Assembly (NCBI GenBank): GCA_028671895.1
Contig: CM053796.1
Coordinates: forward strand, 23,248,860 to 23,312,859
Source: Oenanthe sinensis
Taxonomy: Eukaryota > Streptophyta > Magnoliopsida > Apiales > Apiaceae
Length of the DNA stretch: 64,000 bases
Direction of reading: 5' to 3'
The notes under the pieces are model-generated. The model searched no databases and was not told where the DNA came from. It was given only the letters and a program-made list of their open reading frames with translations. This document shows positions 21,478-35,445 of this stretch, in pieces; the first letter of the stretch is position 1; every line of letters starts with the position of its first letter. The position numbers and the translations under genes were made by a program.

Positions 21478-22560
21478 CTACTTCCTCCGTCCCAAATTAG
21501 TAGTCATTTTTTATATAAAAAATTGTCTCATAATACATGTCTAGTATCTTACTTCCAATGTAATTTTATAGGTAAATTTCTACTCCCTTCGTCTCATTTT
21601 ACATGACACTTTTTAAAAAAATCGCATATTAAGAAGTTCTAACATAAAAATTATTTTTCATTTATATCCATATTAATTACATTGATTGAGATAGTTTCTA
21701 TACATATTTTGAATGATAACTTTATTATATTAATTATCAATACTAGTACCAATACTTTAGTCAAATGGTTATTTTGATAATTTACGTATAAAATTGCATT
21801 AAAAAGAGATAATGGACAAGTGTTTGACCAAAGATAATTGGGATCTTGTATACTTGTAATGATGTAATTGTAAACCCAATAAGTCAAAAAACGTTTACTT
21901 GGGAAATAAGATAATAGGTTAAGCAGGGACCCACAAGGAATCCCTATAAATAGAAGCTCCCTGTCACTAGGAAAAGGGTTTACAATTTTAGATAAGCTGT
22001 TAACGGAGGAATTCGGTGATAATAAATTTTGGGAGGGTTGTTGGAATTATGATGGTGGTCCATAATGTTGTGCGAGGTAGGTGGCTAGAGATATTGTGTT
22101 TTGGGATGGTTGAGATTAAATGGTTGAAGAGCCTAGTACATAAGAATTAGAATTCTTGTAAACAATTAAAAGTCAGATTGTAACCAAATAATGTGCCTAC
22201 ATACCCTTTTTATAGGGATCAAGTCAAACGTAGTTTTTGGGGAGGAAGGAACCTAATAGGATTAGGTTTCTCCTCCTAAGACAATTGGGCCACCACCTTA
22301 AGTGCTTCCATGTGCAGATCGTTTAGGCCCAACTCTGTTTATGGAACGTGACGTCTAAGTCATTGATCGAAATGTGTCGGTGTTAGCCTACTCCAGTCCC
22401 ATCATTGATCATAAGGAGTTTTATGGGTTAGCCTCCTATAAGAGTCACTAACAGGCGAGGCTACTAGACCCCCTAACTGGGCAGAACCCAATTAGCCTGG
22501 CAGGGTGGACCTGTGTATGGCTAGGGTGGGTCCTAGCCCGGGCAGTATTTTTAGTTTTCA
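21478..22560. other. Intergenic DNA with Stowaway-like ends, no gene
   Basis: CTTCCTCCGTCCCAAATTAG at 21,482 and CTCCCTTCGTCTCATTTTAC at 21,584 look like Stowaway terminal repeats, but no matching inverted partner is evident. CCTATAAATAGAAGC near 21,945 is TATA-like with no recognisable coding region after it. The rest shows nothing identifiable. Confidence 0.35.
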
Positions 22561-24362
22561 AAATTTTACTATTATTACCTAATAATTTAACTTCAGCCTA
22601 AGAATAATTTGAAAATTTGTTATCTGCTGTTTTTGGTGCCTGAGGAAGTTAAAAGAGAGACCCATGTTTGGTAAATACATACTACTTTTTTGCCATATAA
22701 ATTATTGATTTATATATATAAATATAAAAATAATTAATTATTACATTTCATTTTATTTTAAAAAAGAAATATTACATTTGAAAGAATAATAAATAATCAT
22801 CAATCTATTTTGAACTGTCTAATTAAATTTATAAATGAATATTCATCTTCGATTTAATTTTATGACTTTAAAATTTTATTTTTTTTATAAATTTTATTTT
22901 TTTAAATTAATAGAATAAACTCTAGTTATGTGTTATTAAAAGAACAACAGTCACGAGAATTAAATGGTTATATATGTGTTAAGCAACAAATTTAGATAAG
23001 ATTATGGACTCAAGGATAATATTTTGAATAAAATTATTTATAGTGGTACATATAATAAATATAATTATAACTGAATAAGTTATTTATTATATAATAGTGC
23101 ATAACTAATTATATATTATTAAAAAATTATAATTATAATTTAAATAGGTTTATACATAGAGATTATCTTGAGCAATTAAGTTAGTATTAATTAGTTATAG
23201 AATTTTATCTTACATTTATACATATATCAAATTGTTTTTAATTAATATTAATATTTAATTTTTATACATATTGTGACATTACTTATGGAAAATATGTATT
23301 TATGAAATTTTAATTATTTTTTCATGTTTTATTTTTTAGATAAGTATAATTTTTAATAATATAAAGTATAATTTTGCATCATTTTATATTTTCAAAATTT
23401 TAAATTATAATTTGTAAAAGAATAAATAAATCTTAAATAAGTCTTTCTCAAAATTTAAACTTTGAAAAATATCACCAGTATTTTTAAAATACATTGAGCA
23501 GTTGAGCATCAGTATTATATTTTTAATTTATAAATATATTAGACCAATTTGTATAACATTAATTACATATTTTAACACTTCTATAAACATATATTAATTA
23601 TTTTATATAATTAAAATATTTAATTTAATATGGTAATTTATTTTATTATTAATTTCTTTTTATATTTTTCTATAGAATATTATTTATATATTAATATTCA
23701 TAAATTTTAATTATAAGTCATAATTTTAAATAAATAAAAGAGTCTGAAAGGTGATAAAATTGAGTTGAAAAAAGTTCTCTTGTTTGGTTATAATAATATA
23801 GTATTAAATAAAAATTATAGAATAAGTAGAATTCTAAAAATAAAAACTATAATTTAGATATAATATAATATTATCCGTGAGCAATTGTATAAAAAAAGAA
23901 TATCGGTGATAGAGTTGTTTGTATGCTATATCTTTTTTTAAATAAGATTTTTTTTAAAAATTGGATGTTTATGATATTTTCTATGAATCACCTAAAATTG
24001 GTCGGTTAGGATTTTTTTCTATGTTCACTTGGGAATGATATTTATATATTAATATTTATAAAATTTAATGATATATTAAATAAAAATTATAGGATAAGTA
24101 GGATTCTAAAAATAGAAAATATAGAATATAATTTAAATATAATATAATATTATCCGTGAGGAGTTGTATAAAAGGAGGACTATCGGGATAGAGTTGTATG
24201 TATGATATATATCCTTTTGAAAATTAGATTTTATTAGAATTGGATGGTTAAGATTGTTTCTATGGTTCACCTAAAATTGGATGATTAAGATCTTTTCTAT
24301 GGTTCACCTAGTACCATACCGACGACCAAAACTTTTAATCTTTCAGTTATAATAATATAATT
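22561..24362. other. Very AT-rich DNA with a ~250-bp direct duplication
   Basis: No gene. A block from TATTAAATAAAAATTATAGA at about 23,812 to the CACCTAAAATTGG region near 24,005 is repeated at 24,071-24,315. Each copy holds a TATA-like core (ATTGTATAAAAAAAG and GTTGTATAAAAGGAGGACTA) after ATAATATTATCCGTGAG. A third, diverged copy of this core is at 46,855-46,875. Confidence 0.6.
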
Positions 24363-24893
24363 TGCCCAGAAATATAATCTATTATAGAAGTGGGGTTGAA
24401 TGTAATAGTACCAATTAATCGATCAAGAACACAAGTATGTAAAAGAAACACTGTTTTGTATTAATAATAATGAATGGAATACAAAACTCTCTCAAGAAAT
24501 TCTGTGTTCTTAAGAGCTGCTACGTTATGAAAAATAAGACATGTAAAGATACAATTAAGTTAACCTATGTCTGTGTTTATATAGACACAGTTACAATTCA
24601 ATTACAAAATAGATTATTAAAAGAACAACTTTAATAAGAAAATAGACTTGCATTCAAATTCCTTCTTCACTATCCTAATCATACTCTGATTTGATTTCTT
24701 CCTTCATAAACTCTGATTTGTAAACTCTATCGGTTGAATATTCTCTATTGGAGTATTCTCTGTTAGAGTATCCTTTGATTGAGTATTCTCTGATAGAGTA
24801 AATTCTGACCGACAACTTCTTCATTCTCTTATGACATCAACATAAACTCTGATTGGTATTCTCTGACAATCATCAGTGTTTGCATTCTTAACA
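24363..24893 (-). repeat. 3' LTR of element C1 (531 bp)
   Basis: On the minus strand it begins TGTTAAGAATGC at 24,893 after a GGGGAAGAT polypurine tract (24,894-24,902) and ends CTGGGCA at 24,363, like the C2 LTR at 39,987-40,525. It carries a TATATAAACACAG box (near 24,575-24,590), a TTCAACCCC tract near the end, and repeats of AGAGTATTCTCTG and AAACTCTGA types. Left flank bases TAATT do not match the right flank of C2 (CCTTC), so C1 and C2 are not the two ends of one clean insertion. Confidence 0.85.
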
Positions 24894-24945
24894 ATCTTCC
24901 CCAATTTATGCTTTATGAATTAAAACATAAATTCCACTTATGATG

Positions 24946-27900
24946 TCAGAAATATAAGACAAATGCATCAGAGTTTATTTTTTCTAAGATTCTTATGTAT
25001 GAGAAGTCTTCTTTCGGAAACTGATTCAGAAACTTTTCTTCAGCATTCTTCAATAAATCAACAAGCTTCTCCTTAAAATCTTTCATCTGCTCAGAAGAAT
25101 CATCAATTTGACATATAGCAACCCTTAGAGCATAGATAGAAGATCTCTCCATTCTTTCATCCAAGGCAATGCAAGATGCCTTCAAACCATCAGGATTTAA
25201 AATTAGTGTAGGAATCCCTAATACGATCTTGACCTTTGCATCTCCTTTTCTCATAGCTCTCACTGTTCCATCTTCAAGTACATATCCAGGCTTATATTCT
25301 TCAGAGTTTAACATAAGAAGCCTCTCATTCTTTTTCCTTTCAGCTATCACTCCTTCAAGAGTTTTCACCCATCTGGAAGTTGCTTCATTTACATCATTGA
25401 GTAGATAAAGAACGTGTTCAAGTGCTTTAGATGTTTTTTGAATTAGATATTCTTGAACAATCTTCAAAACTCTTCCATCTTCTAAGAAATATAGAAGCTT
25501 CTCATTGGCTTGAGCTCCATCAAAAATGCCTTTCACTATGTTGACAGATATCAATTTGTCCAGATGTTTTTATGACAACTCTTCCTCAAGCTTATCTTTT
25601 AATGAAAAAGGATCTCTGAAGATATTTGTCTCACCCCTGTAGACTTTGGCATGTGAATCACCAATAACACCTTTGTCTTTTCCAAGTCTGACATTGATAT
25701 TCAGAGTTTGAGTCTTGGTCCACAGAGGATTAGATCTTTTCTTTCTTATCAGAGATTATTGTTGTTCATCTTCCTCATCATCAAAACTAGATCCATCTGG
25801 AAGAAAAGTTGTTCCAGACATAGTGAGAGGGTTTTTTTTATTTTGCTGGGGCTTTTTTCTGAATTGTAATTGATCTTGTTTGGATTGTAGGTGTTGGTTT
25901 TGCTTAAATGATTGGCTTTTGAATTTGAACAGGCTTTTCTTGAACATCAAAAAAATTTACTTGAGAAGTTTTCTTCTTTTGAACTGGAGCCTTTCTTGTT
26001 CTTACATTTCTTTTCTTCTGGACTTGTGCATTATCAGTAAAAGATTTCGTTATTTCTTCTTCCAAAGTAACTAGATTCATTCCTGGATTTTTTTCTTCAA
26101 AAATTTTTCTTGCCAATTCTGCATCTTTCAAATTTTGTTCTTCAATCTTCTCAGGCTTTTCTTCCTCTTTAAGCCTTTTTGCTAGTTCCATATCAACTTC
26201 CATCAGAGTTTGCTTTTTCTCAGAGATTATCTCCTTGTTAGAGTTTGTTGTCATCAGAGTTTGAGAGGTTGACAGAGTTTGATCAATCAGAGTTTGTTGC
26301 TTCAGAGTTTGCTTCTCATCCTTATGACTCCCTTGATCTTTATCATCAGGTTTGTCAGATTTTTGTGCAGCATCCTCCTTGCATTTTTCTGACCCCTTCT
26401 CCCCCTTTCTGACATCATTCCCTTGTTTAACAGTAAGAATTTCAACAATAGTGTGTAGCATTCCCTGCATGAAACTGATAGAAGTGGAAAGATTATTAAC
26501 ATTAGCTTCCAATGCATCTTATTTTGCTGAAACAATTTTAAGTTTTAGCTCCAGAGAGTGTTGAGATGCTGTAACAACAGATTGAACTGATGCAGATGAT
26601 TTGTTGACAGAATCCTTCAGTTCACCAATTTCATTGTGAAGTCCCTTGGACAACACAGTAGTAGCTTTCAAAATTGACTTAATCTCATCAGAGTTTATAT
26701 CCTTATCAGCTTTATTTATCAACTCATAAACATGTGGTCAAGAGATTTCTTCATTGGTGTATTTCCATGACATATCCCAGACTTTTTTTGTCTGTGAGAA
26801 TTTAGCAATTCTTCCTAAGATAGTTCTGCCTTTGAGGTGAAATCTCTCTTTACACCTTTAGCATCTAGTGCAGCTTCAATTTTTCCTTTAAGCTTCTCCA
26901 CCTTCATGTAATCAGTATAGTTCATCCTCAATCTCTCACGTGCATCATGGGGGTTTATAGGCCAGTTCTTGGTGTTGAATCTTTGTGTGTAGGGGATTGA
27001 CAGGTCTGTGACTTTTTTATCAGCAAAAATCGGCTCATCAAAGTCTGTGTCCTCACTATCAGAGTTTACAGCTTGCTCAGAGTTTAGCAAAGCCTCAGAG
27101 TTTACAGTAGCAAAAAGACTCTAAGTACCTGCAAAAGTAAAAGAACACCCTAAATCACTCTGATTTTTTAAAGTAAACTCATTACTTCTCATATCACATA
27201 TATCATAACTTTTAAGAGTTAGATTTTTCTCACTAGAAGTAACTAACTTCTTTTTCATTTCTACCTCTCATTTTGCCAGATTCAGTATCTGCCTCTCATT
27301 TATTCTATTTTTCACACATTTTACCTCAGACTCACTAGAAAGGCTCAACACACAATGTCCTACAGAAATAAGAGGTGGCTGAGAAATGTGCTCTGTAGTT
27401 ACATGACTAGAGGTACCCTTTTCAGGACTATTCATGATCATTCTAGCAGTTAAAACAGGAAAGATAAAATTTGAACTTATACTATCAGAGAATGCAAATT
27501 CTGAAGAAAAGTCAGAGTTTATACCTTGAGTATGTGTAGATGTGGAAGGAGTCTCCAGTGGCTGTGCAGAGATTGGTTTCACCATGATTGCATCAAAAAT
27601 TGCCATTCGAGTTGTCTCAGAGTTTGTCTCACTAGCATCAGCAACAGCAGAATCTTCATTTATGGTATTTGTGCCTGCATCCAAACTTTGATTGGATGAT
27701 TCTTGTGTGGCAGGGGCCTTAACAACTTCTTCAACCCTTTGAGCTGAAGGTTCTTGTGGGTTGTACCCCTGATTCCTGCTGGCTTCATCTGCTCCTATTT
27801 CAGTGGCTGCTATTGAACTTTGATCAACAGGTTCTTGTGTGCCTGACCATGTAGAGATTGTTGCCTCACTTTGAGATACAAGTTCTTGTATATCTTGGCC

Positions 27901-29689
27901 AAAAGAGACAGACTTCTTCTTCTTTCTTGAAAACTGCTTGGAACTTGGAGATACTGAAGAAGATTGAGATTTATTTGCCTCCATTTCTTTTCTTATTTCT
28001 TCAGCCAGTTCCCTCACTCTTTCATAAGATATCTCCTTGATAATTTGCTTAGGTTAATGAGCAGGAAAGTCAGTGATTGTTACAGGAACAGCTTCCTCTG
28101 GAGTGACATATGGCCCATCTTTCAAATAATTATGTTGTCGCTCCTGTTCAGCCTTGAGCAAAAGATTAGTTAATTTACCCAATTATTTCCTGCAGAATGT
28201 CTTGTCAACAGTAGCCCCCCGACTAATACGTTCATGGTTATAATGGGCAACATTTGTCCACCATTCAGCTTTTGACTTGACATACCGAAGAATCATGTTC
28301 TCAATTGGAACTGGTAATCCAGGTTCCTTCCGAGGAATATTTTCCTTCCAACAACGCCATGCTTCATCAGAGTTTGTCAAGACATCAGAGTTTAGAGGAT
28401 ATGTTGGCTCAGAGTTTAGGATGTCTTCACAGTTTAAATCTTGATATTATGGCTGATCAGAGATTAGGACATCAGAGTTTATTGCTGTATCAGAGTTTAA
28501 CCCTTCAGTATTTGCAGTATCAGAGATTGCAGTCTTGAGTAATATTCTCCTCTTCTTTTTCATTTTAGGCATTGGATTCACTGTGAATGGCTTCATAAAA
28601 GGTGCAGGAGGTATCTCTTAAGCCTTCTTAACCATTTTTCTCTCAGGAAAAACTAACCCTTCATCAGAATCTGTATCTTAATCAACCAATTTTCTCTTCT
28701 TAGGAGAAGATTCTTTCACTGATTTGCCCTTCCTTTTGCTTGTGCCCTGTTGAGAGGTGTGTTTTACAACTATAGTTTTTTGGGAGACTGTAGAAGTAAG
28801 AAAAGTGTTTGGGTTTCAGTGGTTGGAGGGTGGCTTGGGTTTAAATCAGAGGGTGCTAAACTCTGATCCATAGTCACAGAGAGAAAATCCCTTCCATACA
28901 TGGTAGGCATTCTCTGATGTAGGAGAAGCCTGACCCATGTGGGATAAAAGACAGGTGAAAGATTACCTTTCTTTGCATCAGTAAAAATTCTCTTATTCAT
29001 ACCAAAACTAGCTATACTCTGATCATTTTCAAAATTTACATTAGGCAACAAATGGCTAAAAATCAACTGAAGAAATCTAGCAAAATATACAGTATGAGCA
29101 TCATCATTTATTTTGCTAGCTAGCTGCCTAATTATCAAACAAGGAAAATTAAATTAAGATTATGGGTCAGAGAGTACCCAATTTGTTAACTTAATTGAGG
29201 GATGGCATCAAAGTTGGTGCATTTGCCTGTAAAGGCCCTCGTTATGCAATCAAAAAAGAAACTCCATTCTCTTCTTAGATTAGGTCTTGTTAGGCTCCCT
29301 ATCTTTGATAGGCTTCCTCCATAGCCTATAGACCTGAAAAACTCCTGTATCTGTTCATCTCCCACAAAGTCATCATACACGGCCACTTCTGGAAGATGAA
29401 GGGCTTATTGAACCACAACTGGAGTAATCAACTGTTTGCCATTGCATTCAAAAGTGATGATTGGTTCTTCATTATCACCTGCATTATTAAAATTTGCAAA
29501 CGACCAGATTCTCAGCATGGTTTGAGCAGAAAAATTAGAAGGTTCCTGAAGTGCATAACCAATGTAACTTTGATCTAAAAAATACTGAACAAAATGAAAA
29601 TCTTGAGGTGTATCGATTTTATTCAAAAAAGAGATATAGTTTGTAGCAGCAAATGTGTAATTTTGGAAAGTTAGACCTTTTGATGTCAT
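24946..29689 (-). pseudogene. Element C1 ORF2: long post-pol reading region, broken
   Basis: About 4.7 kb of minus-strand coding remnants lie between pol and the 3' LTR, where some plant copia groups (SIRE-type) carry an extra ORF. Pieces in order: 29,689-29,405 (MTSKGLTFQNYTF, FVQYFLDQSYIGYAL, then IWSFAN); a block with FTGKCTNFDAI (29,386-29,186); FPQ-like FARFLQLIFSHLLP (29,138-28,770); 28,017-27,268 rich in S/E/Q; 26,722-25,904 with heptad-like and lysine-rich stretches; and 25,554-24,946 (EEYKPGYVLEDG, KGDAKVKIVLGIPT). It is homologous to ORF2 of D and to the fragments in E. No signal peptide or clear membrane segment was noticed, so an envelope role is not supported. Many stops and frame changes make it inactive. 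Function unknown. Confidence 0.75.
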
Positions 29690-30264
29690 TGTAACAATAA
29701 AGATTTACAAGTTTGAGCAGTTAGGGTTTATACGAAATGAGAGAGCAAGAGAAGAATAATAGATACATATGAATAATTCAAAGTGAAAATAAGAATTAAA
29801 CCATGCCCTTTCATTTTCATAAACTCTGTAGTGGGACACGTGGCATAAACTGATTTGAAGAGTAATTATTAGAACAAGTCTCAAAATATAGCAAGTATGT
29901 TTGTATCTGTGTAATGATATGAACCAACTGTTGTGAGATACACGCGCCCTATTACAAGTCCAATAAGAGAATAGTAATTATGATGTCATAAAATGAAATA
30001 TAATGTCATAAATATGACCTCGGAGTTTACCACTTAAACAGAGTTTATCAAGCATGAAATCAGATTTTATATAAGTTAGAGTTTAGTATTGACTGTCAGA
30101 GTATACCATAAACACTGATACTTTATGATCAGAGAGTAGATGCATCAATGATCAAAGTTTACTCCATTTTTCATTAGATTTTACCACATACTCTGACAGA
30201 GTTTATCATATACTCTGATTGTCTACTTCTTGCCATCTCAAGTTGAGCCACTTGTCACCATCCC
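29690..30264 (-). other. Spacer between pol and ORF2 of C1
   Basis: A non-coding link of about 575 bases. Its part 29,690-30,070 is clearly repeated in C2 at 35,446-35,870 (shared AAATGAGAGAG, AATTCAAAGTGAAAATAAGA, GGGACACGTG, AATTATGATGTCA). It could hold the promoter or splice acceptor for ORF2, which is inference. Confidence 0.65.
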
Positions 30265-31690
30265 TAATTCAGAAACCAATCTTGTAAATGTTGCTTCAGG
30301 TAAAGGCTTGGTGAATATATCAACTAATTGTTGATCTGTGGGAATAAAATGCAATTCAATTGTGCCTTCCAAGACATGTTCCCTTATGAAATGATATCTA
30401 ATACTGATGTGCTTTGTCAGAGAATGTTGAACTGGATTCCTGTCATTGCAATAGCACTTTGATTATCACAATAAATAGGAATTGTAGAAAAGTTTAAACC
30501 ATAATCCAACAGTTGATTTTTTATCCATAAGATTTGTGCAGAGCAGCTTCCAGCAGCTATATATTCAGCCTCTGCTGTTGATGTTGAGATTGATTTCTTT
30601 TTCTTACTGAACCATGACACAAGTCTTCCACCTAGAAATTGACAATTGCCACTTGTTCTTTTCCTGTCATTTTTTCATCCTACAAAGTCATCATCTGAAT
30701 AACCTATCAATGTCAAATCAAACTCTCTAGGATACCATAATCCAAGATTAATAGTGCTCTTGAGATATCTGAAGATTCTTTTAACATCAATCAAATGAGG
30801 TGCCCTTGGATTTGCCTGAAATCTGGCATATAGACATGTGGCAAACATAATGTATGGTCTACTTGCAGTCTAATAAAGAAGTGAACCAATCATTCCTCTA
30901 TATGCTGTTATATTTACAGGTTCTCCAGTGTCTTGATCAAGCTTTGTTGTAGTAGCCAATGGAGTTGTAGTAGATGCAGAGTCTTGCATTTGAAATTTAG
31001 TGAGTAGATTCTTTGTATATTTAGACTGATTAATGAAAATGCCTTTCTCAGTCTGTTTAACTTATAAACCTAGAAAATAACTCAATTCTCCCATCATGCT
31101 CATTTGATACCTGGACTGCATTAATTTTGAAAATCTTTTACAGAGTTTCTCATTAGTGGAATTAAATATAATATCATCAACATATATTTGTACCAATAAT
31201 AAATCCTTACCTTGAGTTCTATAAAACAAGTTTTTATCAATTGCGCCTCTAGTGAAACCACTTTCAAGTAAAAATAGAGCCAAAGTTTCATACCAGACCC
31301 TTGGTGCTTTCTTTAGTCCATATAAGGCGTTATCCAATCTGTAGACATGATTTGGATATTTTGGATTGACAAAGCCAGGCGGTTGTTCAATATAAACTTC
31401 TTCTTCAAGTTTTCCATTTAAAAAAGCACTTTTAACATCCATTTGGTAGACCTTGAATTTCTTATGTGCAGCATAAGCAAGAAAAATTCTGATTGCCTTA
31501 ACTCTAGCTACAGGTGCATAAGTTTCATCATAATCAATGCCTTTTTGTTGAGAATAACCCTTGGCTACCAGTCTTGCTTTGTTTTTTATAATTATTCCAT
31601 TAGAGTCTGTCTTATTCCTAAACACCCATTTTGTGCCAATAATTGATCTGTTCCTTGGCCTTGGAACTAGGGTCTAAACTTCATTTCTTT
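30265..31690 (-). pseudogene. Element C1 reverse transcriptase and RNase H
   Basis: Minus-strand frame 31,625-31,062 holds RT: KARLVAKGYSQQKGIDYDE, VKSAFLNGKLEEEVY, LYGLKKAPR, and the catalytic YVDD (near 31,172-31,184), then YFLGL. RNase H follows with STSTAEAEYIAAG and IYCDNQSAI near 30,450-30,600; its C-terminal end is traceable in other frames to about 30,270 (PFTKPL-like region). Stops between pieces show decay. Confidence 0.88.
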
Positions 31691-33693
31691 CAAACTCATT
31701 CAATTATTCCTGCATTGCAGTAACCCAATCTTCATCCTTCAAAGCATCTTCAACCTTCTTTGGTTCTGTTTGAGAAAGAAAACTATAAAATAAAAATTCA
31801 CTCAGAGTAGCTTTTCTTGTCTTTACTCTACTTTCTAGATCACCAATAATTAAATCAGGTGTGTGATCTTTTGTCCATTTTCTTGGTTGTGGAAAATTTA
31901 TTGGACTAGATACTCTCCCATTATTTGTGTCTTTATAGAATGATCTTTTTATAAATGTTGATCCTCCCCCTAAAGATGTACTTTCATTAGTGTTTGATGT
32001 CTCAGAGTTTTTGGACTCAGAGTTTGAATTATCAGAGTTTGTGGTCTCAAAGTTTGATTGATCAGAGTTTAGGATTTCAGAGTTTGTATTGGTCAGAGTT
32101 TGGTCAGACTCTGATATTCCAATAATTGTGTTTTGATCTCTAATATTAGTAATTGATTGATGTTGCTCCCCCTCAACATGTGCAAAATCTTCAATTTCTA
32201 TTTCAATCATTTCTGAATCAGAGTTTAAAGAATCAGAATTTACCTCACCAGTGTTTAGTTGAACAGATTTTATCTCATCAGACTTTGGTTCAACAGTGTT
32301 CGACTCATCAGAGTTTAGTTCAATGGAGTTTATTTTCTGCAGTTCATTATCAAATTTCAGAGTTTCTTGTATATCTTTATCATGTAATCCAATTATCTTT
32401 CCTTCATCAAAAGAGACATTAATTGATTTCATGACTGTCCTTGTCCTTAAATTGAACACTTTGAATGCCCTTGAAGAGGTTTTAGAAGTTGTAGCATAAC
32501 CAATAAAAATTCATTCATTTGCTTTAAGTTCAAAGTTCTTCAATTATTAAGGATGTGTTTTGAGAATGAAACACTTGCTTCCAAAGATGTGAAAGTACTT
32601 AACATTTGGCTTTCTTCCATTCAAAGATTCATAAGGAGTCATTCCATATTTTTTTTATTAATGAACAATTCTGAGTAATGCATGCAGTATTCACAACTTC
32701 TGCCCAAAAATAAGTAAGTAGCTTTGCTCCTTCTAGCATTGTTCTGGCAGCTTCAATTAGAGTCCTGTTCTTTCTTTCTACTATACCATTTTGTTGAGGT
32801 GTGACAGGTGCTGAAAATTGTTGAATGATACCTTTTATTAAGAAGAATTCCTCCATTGCAGAGTTCTTAAACTCTGTTCCATTATCACTCCTTAGATTCT
32901 TTACCTTGTGTATTGATCCATACTCAATCATTGCAATATGATCAAAAATTATCTCTGCAGTTTCATCATTCTTATGCAAAAAGTACACCCAGTTAAATCT
33001 AGTGTATACATCAACTATCACCAGAGTATATTTCTTCTTTCCAATGGACAAAATGTTTACAGGACCAAATAAATCAAGATGCAATAGATGAAAATGTTGA
33101 TCAATTGAATTTTCAGTTTTGCTCTTGAAAGATGTCTTCTTTTGTTTGGCCTTTTGACATGAATCACAGAGTCCATCAGGATGAAATTGAGCTTTTGGAA
33201 GACCTCTTACTAGATCCTTTTTCACTAATTCATTAATGTTTCCAAAATTCAAGTGACACAACTTTTTATGCCAATTCCAGCTTTCCAAGGATGATGCCTT
33301 TCCAAGTAGGCAAGTTAATGGACCATCAGAATCAACATCCAGGCAAGCTTCAAATAAATTGTTATGTCTATGACCAATAAGAAATATTTTTCCATTCTTC
33401 TTGTTTTTCACTTCACAATGAGTTCCATAAAATTTCACAGAATAACCTCTGTCTGTCATTTGACTCACACTTAGCATATTATGTTTGAGTCCTTCAACCA
33501 GAGCTACATTTTTAATGATGACATTTCCAATCACAATGTTGCCATATCCCAGTATTCTTTCTATGTTTCCATCTCTATAAGATACTGCTGGGCCAGCCTT
33601 CTCCTCAAACTCTGAAAGTAGTGATTTATTTCCAGTCATATGTGCAGAACATCCACTATCAATCACTAGGATGTTTTTCCTGTTTCCCTGCAA
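31691..33693 (-). pseudogene. Element C1 protease and integrase plus the acidic linker to RT
   Basis: From 33,693: MQGNRKNILVIDSGCSAHMTG gives the aspartic protease active site (DSG). Integrase follows: zinc region WHKKLCHLNFG and CDSCQKAK; core LHLDLFGPV, LRSDNGTEFKN and QQNGIVERKNRTLIE, matching a DDE core. The frame stops near 32,629 and resumes at 32,459-31,704 as an N/S/D/E-rich linker full of NSD units encoded by the repeated word AAACTCTGA. It ends with HTPDLIIGD, a common copia motif before RT. Confidence 0.9.
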
Positions 33694-33707
33694 TCAGTAA
33701 ATGCAAT

Positions 33708-35445
33708 TTAATTAGTAGGTTTGGGGACCCAAATTAGTTTGGGTCCTTTCTTTTGAAACTTTTTAACTTTTGTAGCAGAAGTACTTTTATTAGAGTTTGT
33801 GTTAACAGAGTTTTCATGATCAGAGTTTGCATTTACAGAGTTTATACGGTCAGAGTTTACACTCCTTTTATCAGACTTTATCAAATATATTTGCTTGAAA
33901 GAATGTTTTGGAGAAATATTTATTTGAGGAAATGGTTCATAAAAACTATAATATAAACTATAATATATTTTGCATGTATAAATGGAATGCCACAAACTAC
34001 CACAACGAAAATAGGATTTTGTAGTCTATATCTAGTTTGTTTTCTAGCCTCAAAACTAGGTCTTTCAGGTTCCTTCTTTTTATTTTGTTTGTTGTCAATG
34101 ACAAGGTGATTTGAATTACCATAAGTAAAATAGGTTTTTCTAGGAGCATCAGGGATATTCATGTAGTTATTCTCCTTAGTAATACCTATTTTACCATTCC
34201 TATTTCTTTTCACCTTTTTAGGTTTGTTTTTATTGGTGACTACCTTCAACTTTTCTTTAAGTTACTTCTGTGAAAGTAACCCTATGTTTACGTTTTTATT
34301 TTCTGACACACTATTATTTTTAGAGCATTCACTAGAAGTTTTCTTGTTTTTACTAGCTCTGACAAATTTCACAGGTTTATTCAATATAATTTTTGTGTGT
34401 GATTTAGTGTGTTTATCTTTTTCAGATTCATAACCTAGGGCAGAAGTCCAATTCTTGTTAGAAAGCATTTGTTGGACTCTCTTTCCAGAGTTTGTCCAAA
34501 CTTTGAAAGTTTCTTTCTCTTTAGTTATCTCAGATTTTAGATATTCAACTTGAATTTCTAATTGAGTTTACATGTGAATAACATTATTAAAGCCTTTCTT
34601 AATGTTTAACATGTTAGAATTTTCAGATTCAAGAATGTTATTCCTAGCAGACAGAGTTTGTATCTCAGATTTTAATCTTTCATTTTCCAAAGTCTATGAT
34701 TTAAAACTAATATGCAAAGATCTAAGAAAAGACTTTAGTTCACAGATATTATCAGTTTGAAAATTAAAGAAAGAGTCTGGTACCTTATCAAAGTTTGGAG
34801 CATCAGTGTTTGCCATGAGTGCATAATTTGTTTCCTCTTTAGAATCTGAGGAATCCATCCAATTCTTATTTGATGTGATTGGAGCTTTTTCTGATTCCTT
34901 ACTTCTGCATTCAGTAGCATAGTGCTCCATCTTGTTAAACTTGTAACACTTAACTTTTGACTTGTCAATAGTATTTGATTTCCCATCTCTATCTTCTCTT
35001 TTCTTGAACCTATCTTTCTTGTCAGAATCTCCATGCTTCTTCTGAAAATTTGTTTGCTTCTTTTACTTTCTGTACTTCATCTTTTTGAAGCCTTTAACAA
35101 TCATAGCAACCATCTCCATTATATCATAGTCTGCGAAGTCATCAGTGTTTGCATCAGAGTTTGTTTCAAACTCCAATTCACTGCTTTCTTGGACCATTAT
35201 TTCTTTCCCTTTCCTTGTTGAAGCCTTAAGGACTTTTTCTTTTGGTTCTTCAATCTTGGCTTCAACATTCAAAGCAATAGATCTTGTCTTGATACTCTTT
35301 CTATTCCTTCTTTGCTGTAATTCCAAATCATGAGTTTTCAATTTTCCATAGACCTCATCTAAAGACATCTCATCTAAATCAGCCCTGTCTCTTATCAAAG
35401 ATGTTTGCAAATCTCATTCTTCTGGAAGAGCCCTTAGAAACTTGA
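33708..35445 (-). pseudogene. Element C1 gag C-terminal half and nucleocapsid (5' end missing)
   Basis: Minus-strand remnants of gag: LIRDRADLDEMSLDEVYGKL (35,410) and a tail rich in E/K, then degenerate zinc knuckles (HYATEC near 34,925; CGNSNHL-like CFTYGNSNHLVID near 34,120; CGSLWHSIYTC-like near 34,000). The first ~190 gag residues, leader and 5' LTR that C2 has are absent. The frame begins abruptly at a junction with the C2 spacer near 35,446. Confidence 0.8.

Noticed and set aside
21478..21610. Two Stowaway MITEs
   Set aside because: Two left-type ends are present (CTTCCTCCGTCCC and CTCCCTTCGTCTC) but no inverted right ends with TA flanks could be paired, so only a remnant is noted.
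22200..22560. GC-richer patch possibly from a host gene
   Set aside because: No open frame with recognisable protein similarity on either strand.
24946..29689. Calling ORF2 a retroviral envelope gene
   Set aside because: Position fits the env-like ORF of SIRE-type elements, but I saw no signal peptide, membrane span or fusion-type feature, so no envelope function is claimed.
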